This document shows, in pieces, positions 25,046 through 33,977 of a stretch of 64,000 nt of DNA; positions within the stretch are counted from its first letter, which is position 1; every line of letters starts with the position of its first letter. The DNA lies in contig CBDBIK010000005.1 in assembly GCA_965206145.1 (NCBI GenBank), positions 372,001 to 436,000 of the forward strand. The letters run 5' to 3'. The notes under the pieces are model-generated. The model was not told the DNA's origin, made no database searches, and was given only the letters and a program-made list of their open reading frames with translations. Both the position numbers and the translations under genes were made by a program. Source of the DNA: CBDBIK01 sp965206145 (GTDB taxonomy: Bacteria > Pseudomonadota > Alphaproteobacteria > TMED109).

Positions 25046-25740
25046 AGGACGAGACACTCGCCAGGATTTTGGAAGCACGCGCAGCCCGAAAACCGCTTGC
25101 CGTCGCAACCCGTCTGGAAGACGGACTCCAGGGAACCATCTCCCCGGACAGCGCCGATCCGGCGATTCCTGAAGCAGTAGCAAAAGAAGCGCGGTACCTC
25201 CTTGCCGAAGGACGCAGCGCCCCCCTAGAGACGAACGGCGAGAACTGGTTCGTCCAGGCACACGCCCCGCCACTCCGCATGACAGTCGTGGGCGCGGTTC
25301 ATATCGCCCAACCTCTGGTCAGAATGGGTGCTCTTGTCGGCTGGGAATCCACCGTGATCGATCCCCGCAGCGCATTCGCGACGGAAACCCGGTTCCCCGG
25401 GGTACAGATCGTCAATGCCTGGCCTGACGAGGCACTCGAAAAAATGCGCCCCGATGCGAGAACTGCGGTGGTAACGCTCACACACGATCCAAAACTGGAC
25501 GATGCCGCCCTTGGCGTCGCCCTCAAAAGTCCAGCTTTCTACATCGGTTGCCTGGGCAGTCAGAAAACCCACGGTGCGCGCTTGAAACGACTCCGTCGCG
25601 CAGGCTTCGAAAATGCAGACCTAGAGCGAATCCGGGGCCCTGTGGGCCTTCCCATAGGAGCCAAAGCACCCTCTGAAATTGCGCTCTCGATCATGGCCGA
25701 AATCGTCGGGGCGCATCGTCTGCCCACGAACGGCAGCTGA
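25042..25740 (+). CDS. XdhC Rossmann-domain protein
   Basis: A 232-residue partner of the preceding gene. It contains a short region resembling the XdhC N-terminal part, then the Rossmann domain MTVVGAVHIAQPLVRMGALVGW with the end YIGCLGSQKTHGARLKRLRR and GLPIGAKAPSEIALSIMAEIV. The start is GTG 25042. It belongs to the molybdenum-cofactor insertion machinery of the cox-type cluster. Confidence 0.88.
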   Translation: MKDETLARILEARAARKPLAVATRLEDGLQGTISPDSADPAIPEAVAKEARYLLAEGRSAPLETNGENWFVQAHAPPLRMTVVGAVHIAQPLVRMGALVGWESTVIDPRSAFATETRFPGVQIVNAWPDEALEKMRPDARTAVVTLTHDPKLDDAALGVALKSPAFYIGCLGSQKTHGARLKRLRRAGFENADLERIRGPVGLPIGAKAPSEIALSIMAEIVGAHRLPTNGS

Positions 25741-25744
25741 GGCG

Positions 25745-27364
25745 ATGGAGTTCGGGCCGGTTCCTGCTGGCAAATGTGCCGGGACGATCCTTGCGCACAC
25801 CATGCGCGTGGGCGACGAACTTTTCCGCAAGGGACGCGTGCTAACGGCGAGGGATGCATCCGCCCTACAAGGTGCCGGGATCATCTCCATCGTCACTGCC
25901 AGGCCCGGGCCCGACGACATGGCCGAAGACGAAGCCGCAGCCCTGCTCGCAGCCCGAACCGAGGGGCCGGGGACACGCGTGCGCCAACCTTTCGGGGGTC
26001 GTGCCAACGTGGTGGCGGCACAGCCCGGTCTTGCCGTCGTTGATCCGACCCAGGTGGATCACTGTAACAGCGTCTCGGAAGGGATCACTGTCGCCACGGC
26101 CAGCAACGGTGCCCGCGTCTACGAGGGAAGTCTGCTTGCCACGATCAAAATCATTCCGTTCGCCGTGCCAAGGGTCGACCTCAAGGAAGCGGCGCGCCTT
26201 GCCGCGGAGCCTGCCCCGATGCTCTCAGTGGCACCGTTCCAGCCGCTTCGTTCCGCACTGCTTCTGACCCGTCTTCCCGACACCGCTGAAAAACTTCTGA
26301 GACTCTCCGAACAAGGAGTTCGAGACCGGATCGAAGATCTGGGCGGAAACGTTACAAAGACAAGGACAGTCCCGCACGAAACGGACGCCCTGGCTTTGGC
26401 CCTTGAAGAGATCGCAGGCGCGAACCTCGACCTGATCCTGGTGAGCGGAGCATCGGCCATCGTCGATAGAAGGGACGTGATTCCGAGTGCGATCGAAAAG
26501 GCCGGCGGTGTAGTCGAGCACTTCGGCATGCCCGTTGATCCGGGAAATCTGCTGCTTCTCGGAACGCTGGGAAAGGCCCGCATTTTGGGGCTTCCAGGAT
26601 GTGCTCGCTCGCCGAAACGAAACGGCCTTGATCTCGTCCTTGAACGCCTGGCGACAGGTTCGGAACTGGGACGAGACGACATCATGGGGATGGGCGCGGG
26701 TGGATTGTTCAAGGAAATAGCCGCAAAACGACCGCGAGCTCGACACCAGGCACCCGGTCACGTTCCGCGCCTCGCCGCCGTAGTGCTGGCGGCAGGCGCA
26801 TCAAGACGGATGCCTGGTGCCAACAAACTTCTCGAAACGGTGGGAGGCATGCCCCTTGTCCGTGGCGTGGTCGAAGCAGCTCTCGAATCCGAAGCCGATC
26901 CCGTGATCGTCGTCACGGGCCACGAAAGCGAAAAAGTAGAGACAGCCGTCAAGGACCTCCCAATCGTCACGGTAGCCAACCCGAACCACGTAGAGGGCCT
27001 CTCCTCTTCGCTCCGGGCAGGAATCGGTGCGGTTCCCGAGACTCGCGACGGAGCAATCGTGCTTCTCGGCGACATGCCGGCAACCGATTCCGTCCTCATC
27101 AATCGGATGCTTTCCGCATTTGACCCGGTCGAGGGACGGGCCATCGTTGTCGCAATGCACGATGGCACCCGGGGGAACCCGGTGTTGTTCGCCCGGCAGT
27201 TTTTCACCGACATTGATGGGGTTGCCGGTGATTCCGGTGCAAAAGCAGTGGTAGAGGTGAACGAAGAGGCCGTCTTCGAGATTGCGTGCGAGACGGATGC
27301 GCCTCTAGTCGACCTCGATACCTGGGATGCCTTGAAAGCGTGGCGGCAGCGGGTGAAATCCTAG
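25745..27364 (+). CDS. Fused MoCF-domain and MobA-like NTP-transferase (cofactor cytidylyltransferase type)
   Basis: A 539-residue two-domain protein. Residues 1-330 contain a molybdopterin-binding MoCF region (LILVSGASAIVDRRDVIP and GMPVDPGNLLLLG). From about residue 340 there is a complete nucleotidyltransferase domain starting LAAVVLAAGASRRMPGANKLL with LLGDMPATDSVLI, as in MocA, which makes the cytosine dinucleotide form of the cofactor used by CO dehydrogenase. The start is ATG 25745. It is the last plus-strand gene of the cluster. Confidence 0.88.
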   Translation: MEFGPVPAGKCAGTILAHTMRVGDELFRKGRVLTARDASALQGAGIISIVTARPGPDDMAEDEAAALLAARTEGPGTRVRQPFGGRANVVAAQPGLAVVDPTQVDHCNSVSEGITVATASNGARVYEGSLLATIKIIPFAVPRVDLKEAARLAAEPAPMLSVAPFQPLRSALLLTRLPDTAEKLLRLSEQGVRDRIEDLGGNVTKTRTVPHETDALALALEEIAGANLDLILVSGASAIVDRRDVIPSAIEKAGGVVEHFGMPVDPGNLLLLGTLGKARILGLPGCARSPKRNGLDLVLERLATGSELGRDDIMGMGAGGLFKEIAAKRPRARHQAPGHVPRLAAVVLAAGASRRMPGANKLLETVGGMPLVRGVVEAALESEADPVIVVTGHESEKVETAVKDLPIVTVANPNHVEGLSSSLRAGIGAVPETRDGAIVLLGDMPATDSVLINRMLSAFDPVEGRAIVVAMHDGTRGNPVLFARQFFTDIDGVAGDSGAKAVVEVNEEAVFEIACETDAPLVDLDTWDALKAWRQRVKS

Positions 27365-27906
27365 AAGAGCGTCCAAGCCCCTAACGCGATCAAGACCCCT
27401 ACGAGCACGGCAACGAGAACCCGCTGCCAGCGAACCCCGGATGGAGGCATCGGTAGCGGAATGGGCGTCTCTGGTGCGTCCACTTCTGGTGTAAACGTTG
27501 TCTGGACCGGCGTTTCATCGAGAATTCCCGAAAGCGTGCCGAAGAACCCATTTGCGTACTTTTCCACGGTGCCGCTGATGAGGCGGGCACCGAGCTGGGC
27601 AAGCTTGCCGCCGATGCTCGCATTGATGGCATAGGAAAGAACAGTCTCCTCGCCTTCTTCTTCAAGCGACACCTTGGCTGAGCCCTTGGCAAAGCCCGCC
27701 GCTCCGCCCTTGCCTTCTCCTGAGATCACGTAAGAAAAAGGCGGCACGATCTCGGAAAGCCGGACCGTTCCCGCAAACGAGGCGGATACCGGCCCCACCT
27801 TTGCCCGCACTTTCGCCTCGAACACGTCGTCGCTCGTGCGGGCGAGGTTTTCGCAGCCTGGAATGCAACGGGCCAGCACGTCAGGGTCGTTGAGAGCTTC
27901 CCACAC
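27361..27906 (-). CDS. coxG: CoxG-like SRPBCC membrane-anchored protein
   Basis: A carbon monoxide dehydrogenase G-family protein. The START-like core runs LNDPDVLARCIPGCENL to INASIGGKLAQLGARL, followed by a proline-rich linker and a C-terminal membrane helix (VLVAVLVGVLIALGAW). CoxG anchors CO dehydrogenase to the membrane in Oligotropha. The first usable codon in frame is GTG 27906, but the frame continues upstream as NFQGSHRIPARRERVW, which is the family's N-terminus. That begins at an ATA (27949-27951) where an ATG is expected. It converges on the MobA-like gene. Confidence 0.85.
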   Translation of the reverse strand: MWEALNDPDVLARCIPGCENLARTSDDVFEAKVRAKVGPVSASFAGTVRLSEIVPPFSYVISGEGKGGAAGFAKGSAKVSLEEEGEETVLSYAINASIGGKLAQLGARLISGTVEKYANGFFGTLSGILDETPVQTTFTPEVDAPETPIPLPMPPSGVRWQRVLVAVLVGVLIALGAWTLF

Positions 27907-27978
27907 CCGCTCACGACGGGCGGGGATTCGATGGCTCCCCTGAAAGTTTATGGGGGAGGTTCCGGGATTTGCAGGAGG

Positions 27979-28368
27979 TTAGCTGCCGAACTGCTGGATG
28001 TAGGCGATCACGTTGACCCTGTCCTCGGCTTTCTTGAGACCGGGGAAGATCATTTTCGTCTTGGAGATGACGCTTTTGGGGTTGGCCAGCCACTTATCGA
28101 GGAATTCAGGCGTCCATACTTTCCCGTCCGCGCCCAGAGCCTTCAGGGCCTTAGAGTATTTGTAATCCGGCTGGTTGGTTCCCACGGGTTTGCCGAAAAC
28201 GCCGAAGAGGTTAGGGCCGACACGATTTTTGCCGCCTTCTTCAACGGTGTGGCACGCTTTGCACTTGGCAAAGACCTTCCCGCCCGCCGCCGTATCCTGC
28301 GCAATTGCATTTCCGGTTACGCCAAGCACGAAAGTAAGCGCACCTGCTGCGAAAAGCAGTTTGGTCAT
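27979..28368 (-). CDS. Periplasmic c-type cytochrome (cytochrome c2/c-550 type)
   Basis: A 129-residue class I cytochrome c. It has a signal peptide (MTKLLFAAGALTFVLGVTGNAIAQ), the heme site CKACH at residues 36-40, NRVGPNLFGVFGK, and the Met ligand in KTKMIFPG. The start is ATG 28368; the frame is open further upstream but the signal peptide begins here. It probably carries electrons between respiratory complexes. It follows an inositol-phosphatase-family gene and has no clear partner. Confidence 0.93.
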   Translation of the reverse strand: MTKLLFAAGALTFVLGVTGNAIAQDTAAGGKVFAKCKACHTVEEGGKNRVGPNLFGVFGKPVGTNQPDYKYSKALKALGADGKVWTPEFLDKWLANPKSVISKTKMIFPGLKKAEDRVNVIAYIQQFGS

Positions 28369-28484
28369 GGTTCGAGAATCCCCCTGGCGTGGTTCGGCAG
28401 AACGCGCAACCGCTGGAGCAACCGCGCTTCGTGTGCACAAAATAGCCGCAGGACACCATGCGGGCAAGCACGGTCGTGAAGCCC

Positions 28485-29267
28485 CTACCCGTCGAAATCC
28501 GGGAAACGCGCAAGGAGAGCAGCGTGGATTCCTGGGTCCCCGACGGCAAGACATGTGCCTTGCGCACCCGGTTCCTGCCCGCTCCATGACGTCGCCCGGC
28601 CGCCCGCCGCCTCAATGATCGCAGCGGCGGGGAGCACGTCCCATGACTTGATGTCGGCCTCAATAACGATGTCGACATGGCCGGCTGCAAGCATCGCGTA
28701 CCCCCAGCAATCGGTTCCGTAGCGAACAAAAAGACTCTCCTGTGCGAGCGCATTGAACGCAGCCCTGGACTTAGGGTGCCGAATCATGCCGGGCTCGGTG
28801 CTCGCAACGACTGCCTTTGCAAGCGCCGCGCAAGGTCTGGTGCGCACCGGTTCCCCGCTCAGAAACGCACCCCCAGGACTTCCCCAAATCCGTTCCCCCG
28901 TCACCGGCTGGTCAATCAATCCCAGCAGGGGAGTCCCGTTCTCCAGCAGGCCGACCAGCGTGCCGAATGCCGGAAGCCCGGCAACGAACGCCTTAGTTCC
29001 GTCGATCGGGTCGATCACCCAGACGTGTTCGGCGTCCGCCCGCTCCTCTCCGTGTTCCTCTCCAATCACGCCGTGGTCCGGAAAACGCCGGCAAATCGCC
29101 TCGCGGATCCGCTCCTCAGCAATCCGGTCGGCATCGGTCACGACTTGGAGGCGGCCGCTTTCAGCATCCTTGACCTGCACTTCTCCGCCGTCCCTGAAAC
29201 GGGGTCGAATGGTTTCACCCGCCAGGTCGGCGAGCTCGTGGGCGAAGGCAAGCAGGTCTGCGGACAT
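28485..29267 (-). CDS. Inositol monophosphatase family protein, histidinol-phosphatase (HisN) type
   Basis: A 260-residue metal-dependent phosphatase. Metal ligands are in GEEHGEE, DPIDGTKAFVAGLP and the late SWDVLPAAAIIEAAGG. DGTKAF with a Phe-Val pair and VRYGTDCWGYAMLAAGHVDIVIE fit the HisN branch, which dephosphorylates histidinol phosphate. The start is at ATG 29267; a GTG immediately before it could also be used. Confidence 0.88.
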   Translation of the reverse strand: MSADLLAFAHELADLAGETIRPRFRDGGEVQVKDAESGRLQVVTDADRIAEERIREAICRRFPDHGVIGEEHGEERADAEHVWVIDPIDGTKAFVAGLPAFGTLVGLLENGTPLLGLIDQPVTGERIWGSPGGAFLSGEPVRTRPCAALAKAVVASTEPGMIRHPKSRAAFNALAQESLFVRYGTDCWGYAMLAAGHVDIVIEADIKSWDVLPAAAIIEAAGGRATSWSGQEPGAQGTCLAVGDPGIHAALLARFPDFDG

Positions 29268-29377
29268 CACGGTGGTTCCGGGTTGAGAACAGAACGTAGT
29301 CTCCCCTAAAAACTTCGAGGTTCAACCAGCAATCACACATCGCTGCCAACGCCATTTCCATGCTATAAGCCGAGGCT

Positions 29378-30187
29378 ATGCAAACGTTTGATCCGCTTGC
29401 TCGTCTGCTTCGAATTATCCTTCTCGGCGCTGCGCTGTCCGTCATCGGCTGCGCCGGAGACGAGAGCAGGCCTGCGCCTGAGGAACGGTCGGTCGAGACG
29501 ATCTACAACTCCGGCCTCAGCGCCCTGCTTGCCGGTAACTACAACACGGCCTTGCAAGAATTCGAGAACCTGGACCGTCGCCACCCCTATTCCTCGTGGG
29601 CGACCCGCTCACAGGTGATGGTGGCGTACGTCCATTACCTGCAAAACAACTACGAACAGGCAATCCAGGCTGCCGGCCGCTTCGTCGAACTCCATCCCGG
29701 CAACAAAGACATCGCCTACGTGCGCCACCTGATCGCACTTTGCCACTACGAACAAATTCCGGATGTGAGGCGCGACCAATCAGTGACGCAACGGGCGCGG
29801 ATGGCCCTGGAAGGAGTGATCTCCCGCTACCCGGACACCCGCTACGCACGCGATGCTGCGCTGAAGCTGGACCTCGTGATCGATCACCTGGCAGGTAAGG
29901 AGATGACCGTGGGACGGACCTACCAGTCGCTCCGCCAGTACACAGCAGCACTCATCCGCTTCGGCAATGTCGTTCGCCTCTATCCCCGGACCAGCCATGT
30001 ACCCGAAGCACTGGCGCGTCTTGTCGAGACCAATCTCGCCCTCGGCATCGAGGAGGAAGCGCGCGCGATGGGAGCAGTGCTTAGTTACAACTACCCTAAA
30101 ACGAACTGGTACGCCTACGCCTACGACCTTCTCGAAGGGCGCGGACCTGAACTCCGCGAACCTTCGGGATTTCTAGGGCTTTTCTAA
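29378..30187 (+). CDS. bamD: Outer membrane assembly lipoprotein BamD
   Basis: A 269-residue component of the BAM complex that inserts beta-barrels into the outer membrane. The lipoprotein signal ends at lipobox SVIGC, with Cys25 as the acylated residue. Tetratricopeptide repeats follow (ALLAGNYNTALQEFENLDRRHPYSSWA, NNYEQAIQAAGRFVELHPGN, LRFGNVV). It is followed by recN and ligA, a characteristic alphaproteobacterial order. Confidence 0.94.
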   Translation: MQTFDPLARLLRIILLGAALSVIGCAGDESRPAPEERSVETIYNSGLSALLAGNYNTALQEFENLDRRHPYSSWATRSQVMVAYVHYLQNNYEQAIQAAGRFVELHPGNKDIAYVRHLIALCHYEQIPDVRRDQSVTQRARMALEGVISRYPDTRYARDAALKLDLVIDHLAGKEMTVGRTYQSLRQYTAALIRFGNVVRLYPRTSHVPEALARLVETNLALGIEEEARAMGAVLSYNYPKTNWYAYAYDLLEGRGPELREPSGFLGLF

Positions 30188-30201
30188 GCGGCAGGGCACG
30201 G

Positions 30202-31869
30202 GTGCTCGCGAGTCTCTCGGTCCGGAACGTCGTCCTGATCGAAAAGGTCGACTTCTCCTTCAAAAACGGCTTCTGCGTTCTCACAGGCGAGACTGGTGCA
30301 GGCAAATCGGTACTGCTCGATTCGCTTGCGCTTGCAACCGGAAGACGGGCCGATTCCGCCCTTTTGCGCTCCGGTGCGGACGAAGGCTCGGCGACTGCCG
30401 TATTCGAGGTGGGTGCAACCCATCCCGCGACGCAGTTTGCTTCCCAAGCCGGGATCAATACCTCGGGCAGCCTCATTCTGAGGCGCGTCCTTCCGCGCGA
30501 AGGGCGCGGCCAAGCTTTCGTCAATGATCAGCCTGTAACGGTCGGCTTCCTCGACGACCTCGGCGATCTCTTGATCCAAATCCATGGCCAGCACGACCGT
30601 CGCGGCCTTCTCGACCCTTCCTGTCACGGGAAATTCCTCGACGGATTCGGGAGCCTTTCCAAACAGGTCCGCAAGGTCGGGAGCCTCTATCGGACCTGGC
30701 AGGAAAAAGACCGTGAACACCGGGAGGAAGCCGGTCGAAGAATCCGGAACCAGATGGACGAGGAGAAAAAAAGGGCGATGCTCACCGAACTCGATGAATT
30801 CTCGCCGCAGGAGGGAGAAGAAAAATCTCTCGCTTCCCGCCGGACACTCATGATGAAAGCAGGCGACGTTGCAGCCGCCTTGAACGAAGTCGAAGCAGCC
30901 CTCGGCGAGAATGCCGACGGGGCTTCATCTCCCCGCGACAGGATCGTCCGCGCAGCGACTGCACTTGAAAAGCTTTCCGGAATGGAAGAGACGATCGACG
31001 AACTCCAAGACGCTCTTGGGCGTGCGCTCCTCGAACTGGATGAGGCGAATGGGGTACTGAACCGTGTGCGGAACGACCTCAATTTCGATCCTGCCGAGAC
31101 GGAAAAAATTGAAGAACGACTGTTCGCACTCAGGAGGCTTGCGCGCAGGCACGAAACGACTGTCGATGCCCTTCCTAAAATTTACGAGGGGCTCCAGGAA
31201 GAAGTCAGCACCTTTGGCGAAGGCGATGAAAAGATCGAGAAGCTCGTACAAGCGTCGGCAAATGCACGCGAGGATTTTGAAAAAGAGACGAAATCTCTCA
31301 GCGTTTCCCGAAAAAAGGCAGGAGAGTTCCTCGACGGACGAATCGCCGATGAACTGGAGGCACTCCGGCTTCAGGGCGCACAATTCGTGACTACGTTGGA
31401 GAACCTTCCAAAGGAAAGTTGGGGTACGTCTGGAGGGGAGAATGTCCGCTTCCGGGTCTCGACCGTCGAAGGAAACCCGCCCGGCCCTCTCAACCGGATC
31501 GCTTCAGGCGGGGAATTGTCGCGTTTCCTGCTCGCGGTACACGTTTCGCTCGCCCGCGTGACAGAGCCCGCAACCCTCGTCTTCGATGAAATCGACGCAG
31601 GTGTCGGAGGAGCTGTCGCCGACGCGGTAGGACAACGGCTCGCACGGCTTGCCCGCCACCATCAGGTGCTCGCAGTAACGCACCAGCCACAAGTGGCGGC
31701 TCGCGGAGGACACCAATGGCGGGTGCTGCGCAAGGGGAACCGGGCGGAGATAAGTGAACTCGAGAATGACGACCGGATCGAGGAGATCGCCCGGATGCTC
31801 TCGGCAACGAACGTGACTATCGAAGCGCGCAAAGCGGCAAAACAACTGCTCACTGGAGGGGAGGGATGA
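30202..31869 (+). CDS. recN: DNA repair protein RecN
   Basis: A 555-residue SMC-like ATPase for double-strand break repair. Walker A is GETGAGKS at residues 29-36; a long coiled coil spans roughly residues 150-370; the ABC signature is ASGGELSRFLLAVHV and Walker B is TLVFDEIDAGVGG. The start is GTG 30202. The stop overlaps the ligA ATG (ATGA). Confidence 0.95.
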   Translation: MLASLSVRNVVLIEKVDFSFKNGFCVLTGETGAGKSVLLDSLALATGRRADSALLRSGADEGSATAVFEVGATHPATQFASQAGINTSGSLILRRVLPREGRGQAFVNDQPVTVGFLDDLGDLLIQIHGQHDRRGLLDPSCHGKFLDGFGSLSKQVRKVGSLYRTWQEKDREHREEAGRRIRNQMDEEKKRAMLTELDEFSPQEGEEKSLASRRTLMMKAGDVAAALNEVEAALGENADGASSPRDRIVRAATALEKLSGMEETIDELQDALGRALLELDEANGVLNRVRNDLNFDPAETEKIEERLFALRRLARRHETTVDALPKIYEGLQEEVSTFGEGDEKIEKLVQASANAREDFEKETKSLSVSRKKAGEFLDGRIADELEALRLQGAQFVTTLENLPKESWGTSGGENVRFRVSTVEGNPPGPLNRIASGGELSRFLLAVHVSLARVTEPATLVFDEIDAGVGGAVADAVGQRLARLARHHQVLAVTHQPQVAARGGHQWRVLRKGNRAEISELENDDRIEEIARMLSATNVTIEARKAAKQLLTGGEG

Positions 31870-33977
31870 CAAAGCCGAAGAGAAAGAAGTCCGTCGCTGA
31901 ACTCGATCGAGATGAAGCACGTGCAGAACTGGCCCGGCTCGCCGCCACAATCCTCCGTCACGACCGGGCCTACCACCTTCAGGACGCACCGAAAGTGTCC
32001 GACGCGGCCTATGACAAACTCAGGAAGCGAAACGAGGAAATCGAGGTCCGTTTTCCAGACTTACTTCGCAACGACAGTCCGAGCCTCCGCGTGGGTGCCT
32101 TGCCGGCGAAGGGATTCCGCAAGGTCCGACACAGAAGCCCGATGCTTTCTCTCGATAACGCGTTCGGCGAGAACGAGGTGGCAGTCTTTCTCGAACGGGT
32201 CCGCCGCTTCCTGGGGTTCTCCAAGGATGAGCCCCTGGACGTGTTCGCCGAACCGAAGATCGATGGTCTCTCCGCTTCCCTTACCTATGAGAATGGAAAG
32301 CTTGCCGTCGGGGCGACACGCGGCGATGGAAAGGAAGGAGAGGACGTGAAGCTCAACCTCCAGACCATCGAGACAATCCCCGAAAGCCTGCCCCCGGCCG
32401 CTCCTTCTTTTCTCGAGGTACGCGGCGAGGTGTACCTGTCGATCGATGCGTTCGAGCGCGTGAACGGAGAACTGCACGCACAAGGCAAAAAAATCTTCGC
32501 CAATCCAAGGAACGTCGCCGCTGGATCCATCCGACAAATGGATCCAGCAGTAACCGCAAAACGGGAGCTCGGTTTTTTCGTTCACAGCTGGGGAGAATCT
32601 TCCGAACCCTTAGGGATAACGGTGGGAGAGGTCCGGAAGAAGCTGGCGGAGTTCGGGTTCAAACCGACACCCAGAAGCAGGCAGTGCAGCACGTTCGAGG
32701 AAATGTGCGCGTACCAAGAGGAACTCTACACCGAGCGCCCACACCTCGGTTTTGACGTGGACGGGATCGTCTTCAAGGTCGACCGCCTCGATCTCCAGGA
32801 CCGTCTCGGGGCCGCGACACGCGCGCCGCGACATTCCCTAGCCAGCAAGTTCCCAGCGGAAAAAGCGAAAACCGAACTGCGTTCGATCGAAATTCAGGTC
32901 GGGCGCACCGGGGCATTGACCCCGGTCGCCAACCTCAAACCCGTCACCGTCGGAGGTGTCGTCGTCCAGCGGGCAACGCTCCACAACAAAGACGAGGTCC
33001 AACGACTCGATGTCCGCAAGGGCGACACCATCACCGTACAGCGTGCCGGGGACGTGATCCCGCAGATCGTCGAGGTGGATCTCGAACGCCGCCCCCAAGG
33101 GGCTAAGCCCTTCGATTTTCCCGATAAATGCCCATCGTGTGGCCGTAAAGCGGAACAGGGAGAAGGAGAAGTCATCACCCGTTGTCCGGGCGGCCGTGAT
33201 TGTGAGGCGCAGAAATTCGCGCAATTGGTGCATTTTGTGGGACGCGGTGCCTTCGACATCGACGGTGTCGCTGAAAATCAACTCCGTGAATTCTGGGATC
33301 TTCACGGACTGCGAGATCCCTCCGATCTCTTTGCGCTAGCAGCGGATGAAAAAAAGACTGCAGCCTTTGCGGAACGAAGAGGGTGGGGCGAGCTTTCGAT
33401 CCGCAACTTCAAGGAGGCCGTGGAAGCGCGGCGGAAAATTCCGTTTGGAAATTTTCTCTATTCACTAGGTATCCGCCACGTCGGTCAGGCAAATGCGATC
33501 CAGATAGCGCGCGCTACGGGTAGCGTTCAGCGCCTGCTCGAACTCGCAGATGGAGCAAGAAACAAAGATGGATTGATGGACGAAGAAAGCGAAGCCTTCG
33601 TCGAACTTCTTTCGATCGACGGGGTAGGCAAGGCGCAGGCCTATTCCCTGATTGAGTTCTTTACCGACCCAGCTTCGCGCAAAATGATCAAAAACCTCCT
33701 GGAAAGAATTATGGTTGAGGATGCCGCGCCTCCTGCGATCACGGATTCACAACTTTCGGGCAAGACATTCGTGTTCACCGGAACTCTCGAAACGATAACC
33801 CGAAATGAAGCCAAGTCCCGAGTAGAAGCGCTGGGAGGGCGTGTATCTTCTGCGCTTTCAACCCGAACCGACTACCTCGTCACAGGCGAGGGTGGCGGAG
33901 GCAAACGAAAAAAGGCCGAAGATTTGAAAGTCGAGACACTGGATGAGAAAGCTTTCCGCGCCCTGATCAAGGGCTAA
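31866..33977 (+). CDS. ligA: NAD-dependent DNA ligase LigA
   Basis: Essential ligase that seals nicks in replication and repair; 703 residues. Adenylation lysine Lys131 is in AEPKIDGLSAS. The NAD-binding Ia region (HDRAYHLQDAPKVSDAAYD), the OB fold (GRTGALTPVANLKPV), the Cys4 zinc finger (CPSCGRK with CPGGRDC), helix-hairpin-helix repeats and a C-terminal BRCT domain (GKTFVFTGTLETITRNEAK) are present. It converges on the FAD oxidase gene with an 11-base overlap. Confidence 0.96.
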   Translation: MTKPKRKKSVAELDRDEARAELARLAATILRHDRAYHLQDAPKVSDAAYDKLRKRNEEIEVRFPDLLRNDSPSLRVGALPAKGFRKVRHRSPMLSLDNAFGENEVAVFLERVRRFLGFSKDEPLDVFAEPKIDGLSASLTYENGKLAVGATRGDGKEGEDVKLNLQTIETIPESLPPAAPSFLEVRGEVYLSIDAFERVNGELHAQGKKIFANPRNVAAGSIRQMDPAVTAKRELGFFVHSWGESSEPLGITVGEVRKKLAEFGFKPTPRSRQCSTFEEMCAYQEELYTERPHLGFDVDGIVFKVDRLDLQDRLGAATRAPRHSLASKFPAEKAKTELRSIEIQVGRTGALTPVANLKPVTVGGVVVQRATLHNKDEVQRLDVRKGDTITVQRAGDVIPQIVEVDLERRPQGAKPFDFPDKCPSCGRKAEQGEGEVITRCPGGRDCEAQKFAQLVHFVGRGAFDIDGVAENQLREFWDLHGLRDPSDLFALAADEKKTAAFAERRGWGELSIRNFKEAVEARRKIPFGNFLYSLGIRHVGQANAIQIARATGSVQRLLELADGARNKDGLMDEESEAFVELLSIDGVGKAQAYSLIEFFTDPASRKMIKNLLERIMVEDAAPPAITDSQLSGKTFVFTGTLETITRNEAKSRVEALGGRVSSALSTRTDYLVTGEGGGGKRKKAEDLKVETLDEKAFRALIKG

